Assembly (NCBI RefSeq): GCF_004368405.1
Contig: NZ_SBJH01000004.1
Coordinates: 1-64,000 of the forward strand
Source of the DNA: Olivibacter sp. XZL3
GTDB lineage: Bacteria > Bacteroidota > Bacteroidia > Sphingobacteriales > Sphingobacteriaceae
Reading direction: 5' to 3'
DNA length: 64,000 nt
Of this stretch, positions 52,748 to 62,174 are shown piece after piece. Numbering within the stretch: the stretch's first letter is position 1; each line of letters starts with the position of its first letter. The position numbers and the translations under genes are program-made. The notes under the pieces are model-generated. The model worked only from the letters and a program-made list of their open reading frames with translations. It had not been told where the DNA came from and did not search any database.

Positions 52748-53854
52748 TCAATTGGAGCTCAGGACGCGGAGCCTCTCTAATTCGTCATCAAATACGGTAA
52801 ATCGAGCCGGATAGCCGGATGCAATCCTTCCGATGCGATGACTTAACCCGACCGCCTTAGCCGGGCGATAAGTAGCCATTTCAATAGCCTCCTGTAAACT
52901 CACATCCAATTCCTTCCTCGCATTTTTCACGGCATCGCCCAACGATATATTCGCTCCAGCTAAATTCCCTTCGCTATTGACATATTCTCCGTTACATAAC
53001 CTGGCGTCAAATCCCTCCCATTGAAAATCAGTTTTCTTTTTTCCCAAAAACAAGGCGTCGGATATTAAAAACAGCTTGTCGCGCTTCACCTTATAGGCTG
53101 CCCTAGCCGCTGCGAAATCAACATGTTTTCCATCTAATACAATCGGCGCATATATACGTTCATCATCAAAAACAGCACCTACCACTCCCGGCTGACGGTG
53201 CAGGAAAGGCGACATTGCATTAAACAAGTGGGTGACTTGCCTAATTCCCATATCAAAAGCGCTTTTCGCTATTTCATAAGTGGCGTCTGTGTGGCCAACC
53301 GCTAAAGGAATTCCTGACGCAATTAAGACCGATAAAGTTGGGGTGTCGAAAGCTTCGGGCGCTATGGTCATCTGTAAAATAGTGCCCTTTCCATGTGTTA
53401 TGATTTTCCGCACGAGCTCCTCTTGCGGCTTCTGTATATATTTTGACAAATGGGCTCCGCGCTTCACCGGATTGAGAAAAGGGCCTTCCAGATGCATTCC
53501 TAAAATACCCGACTGGGGATACTTCGCTAAATAGCGTTTAACCGCCTCGATACCGATCAATATGTTGTCCAACGAAGAAGTTATCAACGTGGGTAATACA
53601 AATGCCGTACCGTCTGCGAGGCAGGCTTCTTCTATGTCCGCCAAACATTCTTCCGTCGGGTGGGCCGTAAAATGATACTGCGCACCTCCATTGACTTGGA
53701 TATCGAAAAAACCAGGAGCAATATTCTCCACAATTTCATCGGCCTCCGCAGCTTCTCCGGCCTGGATGGCTATGATTTTAGTTTCGTTGCAAATTATCAG
53801 TTGCTTTTCTAATACAGTCTCGCCTGTAAATACGCGATTGGCAAATATTTTCAT
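52748..53854 (-). CDS. nagA: N-acetylglucosamine-6-phosphate deacetylase
   Basis: A 368-residue amidohydrolase that converts GlcNAc-6-phosphate to GlcN-6-phosphate and acetate. Family motifs: IAPGFFDIQVNGGAQYHF, GMHLEGPFLNPVKRGAH (metal-binding Glu), PLAVGHTDATYEI (His), VTHLFNAMSPFLHRQPG (His), and KLFLISDALFLG (Asp). The usual HxH pair of the first strand is replaced by QVNG as in other NagA proteins. It stands alone, so GlcNAc use is probably coded elsewhere in part. Confidence 0.93.
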   Translation of the reverse strand: MKIFANRVFTGETVLEKQLIICNETKIIAIQAGEAAEADEIVENIAPGFFDIQVNGGAQYHFTAHPTEECLADIEEACLADGTAFVLPTLITSSLDNILIGIEAVKRYLAKYPQSGILGMHLEGPFLNPVKRGAHLSKYIQKPQEELVRKIITHGKGTILQMTIAPEAFDTPTLSVLIASGIPLAVGHTDATYEIAKSAFDMGIRQVTHLFNAMSPFLHRQPGVVGAVFDDERIYAPIVLDGKHVDFAAARAAYKVKRDKLFLISDALFLGKKKTDFQWEGFDARLCNGEYVNSEGNLAGANISLGDAVKNARKELDVSLQEAIEMATYRPAKAVGLSHRIGRIASGYPARFTVFDDELERLRVLSSN

Positions 53855-54033
53855 TTGTAGGCAATTCGTTCGATTTCGATTTACTTATAATGCTTAATCC
53901 ATCGGCGCTTTCTTTTAGTTAACGGATCGTCGCTCGCTGCCTCTGGGAAGCCCATAAAGTTAGCAGTTTTTAGATTAAGCGCAGGGAAAGAATGAAACAA
54001 AGCTTTCTTTTGCCTGTTATCTTCTAAACTGCG

Positions 54034-54831
54034 ATGGAATCTCAAACTTATATAGATAGCGTAAACAGCCCAGTCATCGCAACTGCTATACACGATGGAC
54101 ACCACATTCCGCCGGTCTTTAGGGATAAGATGCTGCTGCTCGAACATGAGCGAATGCGTGAAGAGGACCCCTACACGGCTGATATGATAAATTTGCCCGT
54201 AAACAAGATTATTGCAGGTAATTCACGTTTTGTTGCAGACCTGAATCGCCCAAAGGATCGTTGCATTTACCGAACGCCCGATGATGCTTGGGGACTAACG
54301 GTATGGGCCACAAAGCTGACGGCCGACGAAGAGCAAGAGATAAACACCTATTACGATGGGTTCTACCTGAAGGCTGAAGCACTATTAGAAAGTGTGATCG
54401 ACAGGTACGGCTGTTTCGTTGTCTTAGACATACACACTTATAATCATAGAAGACAGGACGCTTATACCGCATCGCCCGTAGAGCAAAATCCGGAAATCAA
54501 TATCGGTACCGCCAATAACGACCCGAAATGGAGGCCTTTAATTGATGCCTTTATCGGTGGACTTTCTAAAAGTGTTATCAACGGCCATTTACCGGACGTC
54601 CGCGAAAACATAAAATTCAAGGGCGGCGCCTTCTCGCATTGGATCTGTTCGCGTTATGGCTCGTACGGATGTGTTTTATCTGTTGAGTTTAAGAAGACTT
54701 TTATGGATGAATGGACCGGACGTGTCAATATCAATCACTTAATGGACATTCAGCAAGCTTTGCGAGACAACCTCCCTTTATTAAAAAACGGGCTTCTACA
54801 GCTTTCGCAAAACGAAAAGACAATTAAGTAA
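54034..54831 (+). CDS. N-formylglutamate amidohydrolase-family protein
   Basis: A 265-residue member of the N-formylglutamate amidohydrolase family (COG3741-like). Metal and substrate motifs: IATAIHDGHHIP near the start, VVLDIHTYNHRR (Asp-His) in the middle, and the C-terminal acid region YGCVLSVEFKKTFMDEW. It has no signal peptide. Stop and start of the next gene are separated by 2 bp. Its role in this operon is probably to cut an amide or carbamoyl-type bond made by the ATP-grasp enzyme rather than histidine breakdown, since no hut genes are near. Confidence 0.85.
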   Translation: MESQTYIDSVNSPVIATAIHDGHHIPPVFRDKMLLLEHERMREEDPYTADMINLPVNKIIAGNSRFVADLNRPKDRCIYRTPDDAWGLTVWATKLTADEEQEINTYYDGFYLKAEALLESVIDRYGCFVVLDIHTYNHRRQDAYTASPVEQNPEINIGTANNDPKWRPLIDAFIGGLSKSVINGHLPDVRENIKFKGGAFSHWICSRYGSYGCVLSVEFKKTFMDEWTGRVNINHLMDIQQALRDNLPLLKNGLLQLSQNEKTIK

Positions 54832-54833
54832 CG

Positions 54834-56678
54834 ATGGAGAAAAAACAGGAAAAAGTTTTAAATCAGATCGAAGACAAATTAAAGAAAGGCGACCCTATTC
54901 GTCTTTCTCTTCCCGGTAAAGGGATCCTCAAAATAGACAAACCCGTACCTTTTCTTTTAGTTTACCGAATACCCAAAGAGGGGAAAGACATTTTTGCCTA
55001 TAACCTAGCGAAAACAGAATCATCTTATTTAATAATGCATGGGGATGGGGAACACCAAATTGCCGACATTATCAAAACGATTTCAGCGTACTTAGCGGAT
55101 GAGTTCGGGGGCTTTATGCTGGTAGAAATTTGGCAGCAAACGAAAGTCGACGAAAATGCTTTTACCGTTCGCGTCAATCAAAAGGGTGCCCTAAGCATGG
55201 CGACCAAACTAACCGAGGAGCTAAACGCGTTGCGCATAGGCAATCAAAAAATATCCGCATCACTGGATAAACAGAAAGCCGCTGTTAGTCCACCGCATGT
55301 GCCACCGCTTATCGACAAAAACGTCGCTCAGCAGTCGGAAATCATATTAGTAGGTGTGGAAATAACACCGATATACAACGATATTAAAACCGGTAAGCCC
55401 TACCCGCTTTTCATGCGCGAGTTACGCGCTGCCTTCGGAAAGTCGTTGCGGAAGAGCTTATTTGAGTTTGTGCGTACCAATACTTCCTGTAATGTGACCC
55501 ACTTTGAAATGCTCGGCACAACCGTATTGGACGACAAAGTTTGGGAAATAGACAATGAATTGGCTGAGTACAGCAATCTTTTTGACTTCCTTTTATTGGT
55601 GACGCCTATTAACACGGCGGAAGCCTGGAAAAATTTTGCAGAGAGCAAATACTTGAAAGCGCCGGTATTTCATTACCGTCCTATGCCCATTGAGCCGGAA
55701 TTAATCAAGCGAAAGATCTATAACCTGCCCATTGAGGATATTTCGGATCCAACCATTGCCTTTCTCTTTCGTGATAAGCGAAAAGAAATTGATCGAATGC
55801 TCAATATGATGCTCGAGCGCGAAAAGCCAGATTTTATGCATAGCAGCCTGCAAGTATTCGGCAATATTGACGATCATCTGTTGGATGTAGCGCGTGCGAT
55901 ATTGGTTGCTGCCGAACCGAATCACGAACAAGAGAATCGCGATTTATTGAACGCGCAGGAATTTGCGCAGATGGCTGAAGAGGAATTAGTCTGGCTGAAG
56001 CAACAAGACAGCTCTATACTTACCGCGGTACGCGTACGCGACGACGTCGATGGGGTAATGGTTTCTCGCGGCACCCTCAATATTAACAAGGACTATAAGA
56101 TATCCAAACAACGCGCTTTCGCATTAATCCAACATGAAATAGGGACTCATGTAGTGACCTATTATAATGGCAAAGCGCAGCCGCTTAAACTTTTTTATAT
56201 TGGAGTGCCCGGTTACGAACAATTGCAGGAAGGCTTGGCTGTTTTTTCTGAATATTTAAGCGGCGGACTGACAAATGAGCGGATGCGTATTCTGGCCGCC
56301 CGGGTAGTGGCCGTGAATCATATGATAACCGGCAACTCATTTGTCGACACCTTTTTCCTTTTAACCGACAAATATCAGTTTACGCCGGAAGCTGCTTTTC
56401 ATATCACCATGCGCGTGTATAGAGGTGGCGGATTAACCAAGGATGCCGTTTATTTGAAAGGCTTACTCAACTTGATCGAGTACATAAAACAGGGAAATGA
56501 TATAGCACCACTGCTTATCGGCAAAATCCGACAGGATTATATCCCCGTTATCAATGAGCTAACTTTTAGAGGTCTATTATCGAAAATCCCAATCAAACCA
56601 CGGTACTTAAGCGCTCCCTTTTTGAAGCATATCAACACGATAAAAAAGGGCGGGAATATTTTTACGATGCTAAATTGA
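54834..56678 (+). CDS. DUF1704 metallopeptidase (QEGLA-motif protein)
   Basis: A 614-residue protein with the DUF1704 catalytic core: IQHEIGTHVVTYYNG (HExxxH, His434, Glu435, His438) and EQLQEGLAVFSEYLSGG (Glu466). This zinc site belongs to the same class as the eukaryotic KIAA0895/MATCAP tyrosine carboxypeptidases. The N-terminal 300 residues form a separate domain with LPGKGILKIDKPVPFLLVYR in part and LLVTPINTAEAWKNFAESKYLKAPVFHYRPMP. The bacterial role is not established. It forms an operon with the amidohydrolase before it and the ATP-grasp ligase after it. Confidence 0.88.
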   Translation: MEKKQEKVLNQIEDKLKKGDPIRLSLPGKGILKIDKPVPFLLVYRIPKEGKDIFAYNLAKTESSYLIMHGDGEHQIADIIKTISAYLADEFGGFMLVEIWQQTKVDENAFTVRVNQKGALSMATKLTEELNALRIGNQKISASLDKQKAAVSPPHVPPLIDKNVAQQSEIILVGVEITPIYNDIKTGKPYPLFMRELRAAFGKSLRKSLFEFVRTNTSCNVTHFEMLGTTVLDDKVWEIDNELAEYSNLFDFLLLVTPINTAEAWKNFAESKYLKAPVFHYRPMPIEPELIKRKIYNLPIEDISDPTIAFLFRDKRKEIDRMLNMMLEREKPDFMHSSLQVFGNIDDHLLDVARAILVAAEPNHEQENRDLLNAQEFAQMAEEELVWLKQQDSSILTAVRVRDDVDGVMVSRGTLNINKDYKISKQRAFALIQHEIGTHVVTYYNGKAQPLKLFYIGVPGYEQLQEGLAVFSEYLSGGLTNERMRILAARVVAVNHMITGNSFVDTFFLLTDKYQFTPEAAFHITMRVYRGGGLTKDAVYLKGLLNLIEYIKQGNDIAPLLIGKIRQDYIPVINELTFRGLLSKIPIKPRYLSAPFLKHINTIKKGGNIFTMLN

Positions 56679-56730
56679 AGAATGCATTCTATTTATCTAT
56701 AAAAACTCAATACCTTAAAACATAAAACTG

Positions 56731-57732
56731 ATGAAGATCGCATTTATTGTGAACCAATTAATGAAAGAAACAGCAGCCTATACGACTACCGGATTGGCTT
56801 TGCAAGCCCATAAAATGGGACACGAGGTATATTACATGGGAGTGGGCGACTTAGCGTACTTTAGCGACGAGCAGATGGGAGGACTTGCCCGAAAAGCGCC
56901 TTCTAAGCAGTTTCGCTCGCCTGAGACTTTTCTACAAGCCATCAAGGAAACGGAAAAAAGCCAAATTAAGGCTTCAGACCTGGATGTTGTACTCTTAAGA
57001 AACGACCCCTCGGCAGATATTGATAAACGTCCGTGGGCACAGAATGCGGGCATCGTATTTGGCCAACTAGCGCAGAAGCAAGGAGTGGTCGTTTTAAATG
57101 ATCCCACCAGTCTGTCTCAAGCCTCTAATAAAATGTATTTCCAGTATTTTCCGAAAGAAGTACGGCCCGAAACCATTATCACGAGGAACGTCGCCGATAT
57201 AGAGGCTTTCTATAAGGCCAATGGCGGGAAAATTATTCTTAAACCGCTTCAAGGCTCTGGTGGCAGAAACGTGTTTCTTATCAATAAACAAGAGGTAAAG
57301 AACCTAAACCAAATAGTCGAAGCTATTTGTCGGGACGGCTTCGTGGTGGCACAAGAATATCTTCCGGCTGCAAAAAACGGCGATATCCGGCTATTTCTAT
57401 TGGATGGTGAACCGATCGTGGTAGAAGGGCATTACGCGGCTATCCACCGTCAACAGAAAGAAGGAGAAATCAGAAGCAATATACACCAAGGTGGTAAAGC
57501 GGGCACGGCCAGAATGACAAAAAGAATTAAAGAAATTGTTGAATTGGTAGGCCCTAAGTTGAAGGAAGACGGCATGTTTTTAACCGGCTTAGACATCGTA
57601 GGCAATAAGCTGATGGAAGTAAATGTATTCAGTCCGGGAGGCCTTGTGCATGCCTGCGAATTGTATGATGTTGACTTCTATAGTCCCGTCATCAAAGCGA
57701 TAGAAAACAAAATAGATGAGAATCGGCTTTGA
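56731..57732 (+). CDS. glutathione-synthetase-like ATP-grasp ligase
   Basis: A 333-residue ATP-grasp enzyme of GshB/RimK type. Features: MKIAFIVNQLMKETAAYTTTGLALQAHKMGHEVYYM at the start (part), LRNDPSADIDKRPW as in GshB, KIILKPLQGSGGRNVF (ATP lysine and glycine loop), VVAQEYLPAAKNGDIRLFLLDG and FLTGLDIVGNKLMEVNVFSPGG (metal-binding Glu and Asn). No gshA homologue lies nearby, so it may ligate amino acids to a peptide or small molecule rather than make glutathione. Read 52 bp after the DUF1704 gene. Confidence 0.88.
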   Translation: MKIAFIVNQLMKETAAYTTTGLALQAHKMGHEVYYMGVGDLAYFSDEQMGGLARKAPSKQFRSPETFLQAIKETEKSQIKASDLDVVLLRNDPSADIDKRPWAQNAGIVFGQLAQKQGVVVLNDPTSLSQASNKMYFQYFPKEVRPETIITRNVADIEAFYKANGGKIILKPLQGSGGRNVFLINKQEVKNLNQIVEAICRDGFVVAQEYLPAAKNGDIRLFLLDGEPIVVEGHYAAIHRQQKEGEIRSNIHQGGKAGTARMTKRIKEIVELVGPKLKEDGMFLTGLDIVGNKLMEVNVFSPGGLVHACELYDVDFYSPVIKAIENKIDENRL

Positions 57733-57819
57733 ACAAAAAGGAATGAGAAACTTCTGGAGTTCAATAGTTTAAAATAGGCGTCCTAAATAAATTCTCACAA
57801 TCTTACTACGCAATAAAAA

Positions 57820-57842
57820 AGGCAAGTGGAGTACACTTGCCT
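57820..57842 (+). terminator. rho-independent terminator
   Basis: Arms aggcaagtg and cacttgcct around gagta, A-run before and GGTTTTTC after; ends the amidohydrolase-DUF1704-ATP-grasp operon. Confidence 0.85.
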
Positions 57843-58052
57843 GGTTTTTCATGTGTGTTTAATCTAATCGATTCAACACCGCAAAGATACGACTTGTTAT
57901 GTGTACATAAAATAGCCGTTTTAGTAATTTTACGATTTATAAAAGCCTTTCTTTGCCATGCTAGGGTAAAAAGACCAATAGTATGTTATTCGAAGCTTGT
58001 AAAAGTGGGGCGTCTAAAAGGCCAAAGCCTCAGTTCGGAAAGAAACTGCTGT

Positions 58053-58499
58053 TTAAAACCACCGCTTATTGCCGGGCCTACTCATTTCATGATCGAGCGA
58101 ATACCGCCCAGAACCTACAACGAAGAAGAGAATCAACAGGAGTAAGACGGCCAGCGACAGCCAGAATTCGGAATTCAAAAAGCTAAAGCCGTTGGTAATG
58201 TTTACAAAAAACACCGCACCGAATAAAATAGGCAACTGAAACGCAATAGCCACCCGCGTCAGCAAGCCTAAAGCAATAAAAATTCCGCCAACCAAATGGG
58301 CAAAAGCAATATAGTGGACAGCCGACCAGATAGATAACTGAAAATGGGTATTTTCCAATAAGCGCGCTACCGAATCCGTATCGGCTATGAAGCTTACGCC
58401 CTTCGCAAAAATAACGGCACCTAGAACGATTCTAACTACGTCCATCCACCGAGGATGATGCATATCACCCCAATGTTCGATTCTGTGTATTAGGTTCAT
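58053..58499 (-). CDS. DoxX-family membrane protein
   Basis: A 148-residue protein with four transmembrane helices. DoxX marks: RIVLGAVIFAKGVSFIAD near the start, AHLVGGIFIALGLLTRVAIAFQLPILFGAVFFV in the middle. The family is variably linked to redox or thiosulphate metabolism; here no partner is seen. The ATG at 58499 has a perfect Shine-Dalgarno (aaaggagg). Confidence 0.88.
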   Translation of the reverse strand: MNLIHRIEHWGDMHHPRWMDVVRIVLGAVIFAKGVSFIADTDSVARLLENTHFQLSIWSAVHYIAFAHLVGGIFIALGLLTRVAIAFQLPILFGAVFFVNITNGFSFLNSEFWLSLAVLLLLILFFVVGSGRYSLDHEMSRPGNKRWF

Positions 58500-58711
58500 A
58501 ATAACCTCCTTTCTAATTGGTTATATAAAGTTAACAAAAATAAAATCGTATTTACAACTTTATATATATTTAGAAGGCTGTAAGACGAAAGGCCTAAAAA
58601 AGTTGTAGGTTATAAGTTTTACGTTCTAGGCCTTAGCTATAGCGAATAACAGAACTGATTACTTATTACTTGTTACTTATCACTGCTAACTGATCACTAA
58701 TTACTTATCAC
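58500..58711. repeat. degenerate short repeats, ttactta type
   Basis: The segment 58660-58715 consists of imperfect copies of attactta/cttatcact (attacttattacttgttac, ttatcactgctaactgatca, ctaattacttatcacttaca). It lies between the cysM 3' end and the DoxX gene. It has no coding potential and no hairpin of note. Confidence 0.5.
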
Positions 58712-59584
58712 TTACAACTTAAACAAATCGCTGCTCAAATACCGGTCGCCCCGATCACAAGCAATAAAAACAACTACCCCGCTGTCCAGTTCATCCGCGA
58801 TCTGCAGGGCGACATGCAGAGCTCCTCCACTGCTCATTCCCACAAAAACCCCCTCCTCTTTCGCCATTTGCCGCGCTCTTAAGGTAGCATCCTGCTGCGA
58901 TACGTCTACGGTGCGGTCTACGCGCGACGGGTCAAATATTTTCGGTAAGTACTCCACGGGCCACCGCCGAATACCCGGTATAGACGACTCCTCAGTGGGT
59001 TGACAACCGATAATCTGTATAGCACCGTTCTTCTCTTTCAGAAACATGGAATTACCCATAATGCTTCCGGTGGTCCCCATAGAACTTACAAAATGGGTTA
59101 TAGCGCCCCCGGTATCTTTCCAAATCTCAGGCCCCGTGGTTTTGTAATGAGCCATATAGTTATCTGGATTCGCAAATTGGTTCAGGATGTAAAAATTTCC
59201 ACTTGAAGCCTTATCTTCTGCATAATCCCTGCAGACCTCAATCGATTCCAGCAAGGTAACTTTTGCTCCATAGGCCTCCATCGTCAACGTTCGTTCCCGC
59301 GTAGAGTTCTCAGGCATAACCAACTCGATTTCCAGTCCATAAATCGCCGCAATCATCGCCAGTGCAATTCCTGTGTTGCCGCTAGTAGCCTCAATCAGAC
59401 GCGTATCCGCTTTAATATCCCCTCTCTCCATAGCGCTGCGAATCATGTTCAAGGCAGCGCGGTCTTTTACACTTCCGCCCGGATTATTTCCTTCCAACTT
59501 AGCGAACACCTTTACATTTGGATTCTTATTTAGACGCTGTATTTCAATTAACGGTGTGTTACCGATGCTTTCTATAATATTCAT
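58712..59584 (-). CDS. cysM: cysteine synthase (CysM/CysK type)
   Basis: A 290-residue PLP enzyme that makes cysteine from O-acetylserine and sulphide. PLP-lysine motif NPGGSVKDRAALNM, substrate loop EATSGNTGIALAMIAA, phosphate-binding VSSMGTTGSIMG, and VGMSSGGALHVAL near the C-terminus. It starts 49 bp after cysE and belongs to the same minus-strand operon. Confidence 0.93.
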   Translation of the reverse strand: MNIIESIGNTPLIEIQRLNKNPNVKVFAKLEGNNPGGSVKDRAALNMIRSAMERGDIKADTRLIEATSGNTGIALAMIAAIYGLEIELVMPENSTRERTLTMEAYGAKVTLLESIEVCRDYAEDKASSGNFYILNQFANPDNYMAHYKTTGPEIWKDTGGAITHFVSSMGTTGSIMGNSMFLKEKNGAIQIIGCQPTEESSIPGIRRWPVEYLPKIFDPSRVDRTVDVSQQDATLRARQMAKEEGVFVGMSSGGALHVALQIADELDSGVVVFIACDRGDRYLSSDLFKL

Positions 59585-59633
59585 TTCAATAAGCTAGTTA
59601 ACTTTTAAGCCTTTTTATCTGAATTAAAAAGAA

Positions 59634-60461
59634 TTATTTTTTGCCTCTATCCGCCCCGACCGCCGCTTCAACCACTTTAATGGTGGATTGATGATACACG
59701 GTAGATCCAGGTGGAACGCTTTTTGTAAGCCAGACATTGCCGCCTATGGTCGAATGACTTCCAACAATGGTTTCGCCTCCAAGGATGGTAGCTCCGGCGT
59801 AGATAATTACATAATCTTCAATAGTTGGATGCCTTTTCATATTAGCCATAAACTTTTCTACACTCAAAGCGCCCAGCGTTACGCCCTGGTACAACTTAAC
59901 GTGGTTGCCGATAACAGTAGTTTCTCCTATCACAATCCCTGTACCATGATCTATATACAAATACTCGCCTATCTCAGCTCCGGGATGGATGTCAATCCCC
60001 GTGAGGGAATGGGCATGTTCTGTCAAAATTCGCGGAATCAGCGGCACTTCCAACCTTAATAACGCATGTGCAATGCGGTATAAAGAAATTGCTAAGAAAC
60101 CTGGATAGGTACGGATGATTTCGAATTCGCTTCGCGATGCGGGATCGCCGTTTAAAATCGCCTCCACATCGGTATTCATCAGGCGATACAACTCAGGAAC
60201 GCCGTCGAAAAATGAAGCCGCCACCGTTTGGTTATTGCAATCCTTACAGGCCTTCGTTGCATCCAACAGCTTCACCAAATCGCTCTGCAAGCTTAGAAAG
60301 CGCTCGCGGATACCGGTCAAGCTTTGCTTAGGGGAAGTAAGCCGCTCGGGATAGATCAAATCCAATAAATTAAAAGCCCATTCAGCTATTATTTTATTCG
60401 ACGGAACCGCTTCAACCTGATGCTGCTTTTCGTAAATGTGTTGAAGAAAGTCTTCGCTCAT
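59634..60461 (-). CDS. cysE: serine O-acetyltransferase
   Basis: A 275-residue enzyme that acetylates serine, the first step of cysteine synthesis. The N-terminal helical part (about 150 residues) is followed by a left-handed beta-helix of hexapeptide repeats: LTGIDIHPGAEIGEYLYIDHGTGIVIGETTVIGN with the catalytic His in DHGTGIVIG, then LYQGVTLGALS, KRHPTIEDYVIIYAGATILGG. The C-terminal end is basic and lacks the usual feedback-complex Ile of some CysE proteins. A TAnnTTTG box lies 21 bp upstream. Confidence 0.93.
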   Translation of the reverse strand: MSEDFLQHIYEKQHQVEAVPSNKIIAEWAFNLLDLIYPERLTSPKQSLTGIRERFLSLQSDLVKLLDATKACKDCNNQTVAASFFDGVPELYRLMNTDVEAILNGDPASRSEFEIIRTYPGFLAISLYRIAHALLRLEVPLIPRILTEHAHSLTGIDIHPGAEIGEYLYIDHGTGIVIGETTVIGNHVKLYQGVTLGALSVEKFMANMKRHPTIEDYVIIYAGATILGGETIVGSHSTIGGNVWLTKSVPPGSTVYHQSTIKVVEAAVGADRGKK

Positions 60462-60482
60462 GTGGTTTTATTCTGATTAACT

Positions 60483-60490
60483 CAAACTTA
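60483..60490 (-). promoter_or_regulatory. TAnnTTTG -7 box of cysE-cysM
   Basis: TAAGTTTG on the minus strand, 21 bp before the cysE ATG. Confidence 0.55.
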
Positions 60491-60743
60491 GATAAGATGC
60501 CTAACTGCTTTTATACTTCAAATAGGACTGCCTATAAAACAGTAATTTACCGCTCCCGCTCAAAATTATATTTATAACGGAAACATTATTGTAAAGGACG
60601 GAAAATTATCGCATTTCTAACAATATTTTTAGCGTTAAGCCGTGATATCCCGACTTTTTGACTCGATTTCGAGAAATTTTGAGCACCGCATCTATTTTAC
60701 ATCGCGTCACAGGCGACGACAGGGCAACACTTTCTGAAGCAGA

Positions 60744-61844
60744 TTAAATCAATTCGTTTAGCGCTTCACGGGTAAAACCCTTCAACTCTTCGGAACGATT
60801 TTCTCGTATCTTCGTTACCCAAAGCGGATCCGCCAAAAGCGCGCGGCCTACGCCCACTAGATCAAAATCTCCCCGATCCAATCGCCTAATAAGTTCCTCA
60901 AGCGAACTGGGACTGGAGCTTTCTCCTCGGAAGGCCGCTAAAAATTCACCCGACAAGCCAACTGATCCTACGGTAATGGTCGCTTTTCCGGTAATTTTTT
61001 TAGCCCAACCGGCAAAGTTTAGGTCGGAACCGTCAAACTCTGCTTCCCAGAAACGACGTTGAGAACAGTGAAAGACATCGACGCCCGCATCAGCTAAAGG
61101 CTCAAGCCATGCTTCCATTTCAGCCGGTGTCTTGGCATGTTTATAACTATAGTCACTCGATTTCCATTGTGAAAGCCGAAGAATAATGGCAAAGTCGTCT
61201 CCAACTTGCTTTCTAACCTCTTTGATTACCTCTATTGCGAAACGCGACCGCTCCTGCAAGCTGCTGCCTCCATAAATATCCGTTCGGTTATTAGTTGATT
61301 CCCAAAAAAACTGATCTATCAAATAACCATGCGCGCCATGAATTTCAACACAGTCAAAACTCAATCGCTTTGCATCGGCAGCCGCTTTACCAAACGCAGA
61401 TATCGTTTCTTCAATATCTCTTTCGCTCATCGCTTTTCCATTTGAAAAGCCGGGTCTTGCCAAATCGGAAGGCCCTTCAAAGGGCGCCGACGGTACCCAA
61501 CCCGAATGGTGATTTTCCATGATACCCATATGCCATATCTGTGGCCCCATACTGCCCCCGGCCTGATGCACACGATCGATTACCTGCTGCCAGCCGGCTA
61601 ATGCGGATGTACCATAGAAGTGGGGTACATTAGCGTCATTGGATGACGCGGGCCGATCAATCACGGTGCCCTCTGATAAAATCAATCCAACATCGCCTGC
61701 CGCCCGTTTTGCATAATAAGTGGCAACGTCTTCTCCGGGAATGCCGTTGGGCGAAAAAGAACGGGTCATCGGCGCCATAACAATCCTATTTCTTAAATTC
61801 AATGTTTTAAATCGAAAGGGCTCAAATAGCTTTTCAGTACTCAT
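60744..61844 (-). CDS. old yellow enzyme family alkene reductase
   Basis: A 366-residue FMN-dependent NADPH oxidoreductase (NemA/OYE type) reducing activated alkenes or nitro compounds. Features: FRFKTLNLRNRIVMAPMTRSFSP at the N-terminus, FDCVEIHGAHGYLIDQFFWESTNNR with catalytic His region, ILRLSQWKSSDYS, and DLVGVGRALLADPLWVTKI. A plausible small ORF precedes it by 13 bp. Single function in a detoxification context. Confidence 0.93.
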   Translation of the reverse strand: MSTEKLFEPFRFKTLNLRNRIVMAPMTRSFSPNGIPGEDVATYYAKRAAGDVGLILSEGTVIDRPASSNDANVPHFYGTSALAGWQQVIDRVHQAGGSMGPQIWHMGIMENHHSGWVPSAPFEGPSDLARPGFSNGKAMSERDIEETISAFGKAAADAKRLSFDCVEIHGAHGYLIDQFFWESTNNRTDIYGGSSLQERSRFAIEVIKEVRKQVGDDFAIILRLSQWKSSDYSYKHAKTPAEMEAWLEPLADAGVDVFHCSQRRFWEAEFDGSDLNFAGWAKKITGKATITVGSVGLSGEFLAAFRGESSSPSSLEELIRRLDRGDFDLVGVGRALLADPLWVTKIRENRSEELKGFTREALNELI

Positions 61845-61857
61845 TGTGTCTGTTTTT

Positions 61858-62142
61858 TTAGTTTAAAACCATTCGGTAAAACCTTCTAGCGACGTCAGGC
61901 CATTCTCCTTTGATGTTGCTTTGAATTGCTAACCGATCATCGAACAAATATATATCGACTGTCCTGATATCTGTTTGGAGCTCGACAGATGTGACCCAAT
62001 ACTGATAATTATTGAATGCCCTTACATTCCGCTGACAAGCGGTTGCAAAGGCGCTACCTCGCCCCTGCCAACAGTTATTTAAGTTACAAAAAGCAAGTCC
62101 TGCCAACTTTAAACAGCGCGTAATGTATCCAAAACAAAGCAT
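61858..62142 (-). CDS. possible small protein, doubtful
   Basis: A minus-strand frame of 94 residues from an ATG at 62142 to a stop 13 bp before the OYE gene. The second half (VELQTDIRTVDIYLFDDRLAIQSNIKGEWPDVARRFY in part) looks like a folded small protein; the first half does not, and the start abuts the promoter of the opposite gene. I recognise no family. Confidence 0.3.
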   Translation of the reverse strand: MLCFGYITRCLKLAGLAFCNLNNCWQGRGSAFATACQRNVRAFNNYQYWVTSVELQTDIRTVDIYLFDDRLAIQSNIKGEWPDVARRFYRMVLN

Positions 62143-62148
62143 TTTAGG

Positions 62149-62156
62149 TAAATTTG
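62149..62156 (+). promoter_or_regulatory. TAnnTTTG -7 box
   Basis: TAAATTTG, 18 bp before the ATG of the MiaE-like gene; it rules out the TTG start at 62154. Confidence 0.6.
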
Positions 62157-62174
62157 CAAACAAAAAACTTTGAT

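Noticed and set aside
53881-54147. 88-residue minus-strand ORF
   Set aside because: It overlaps the start of the amidohydrolase gene on the other strand and shows no conserved pattern.
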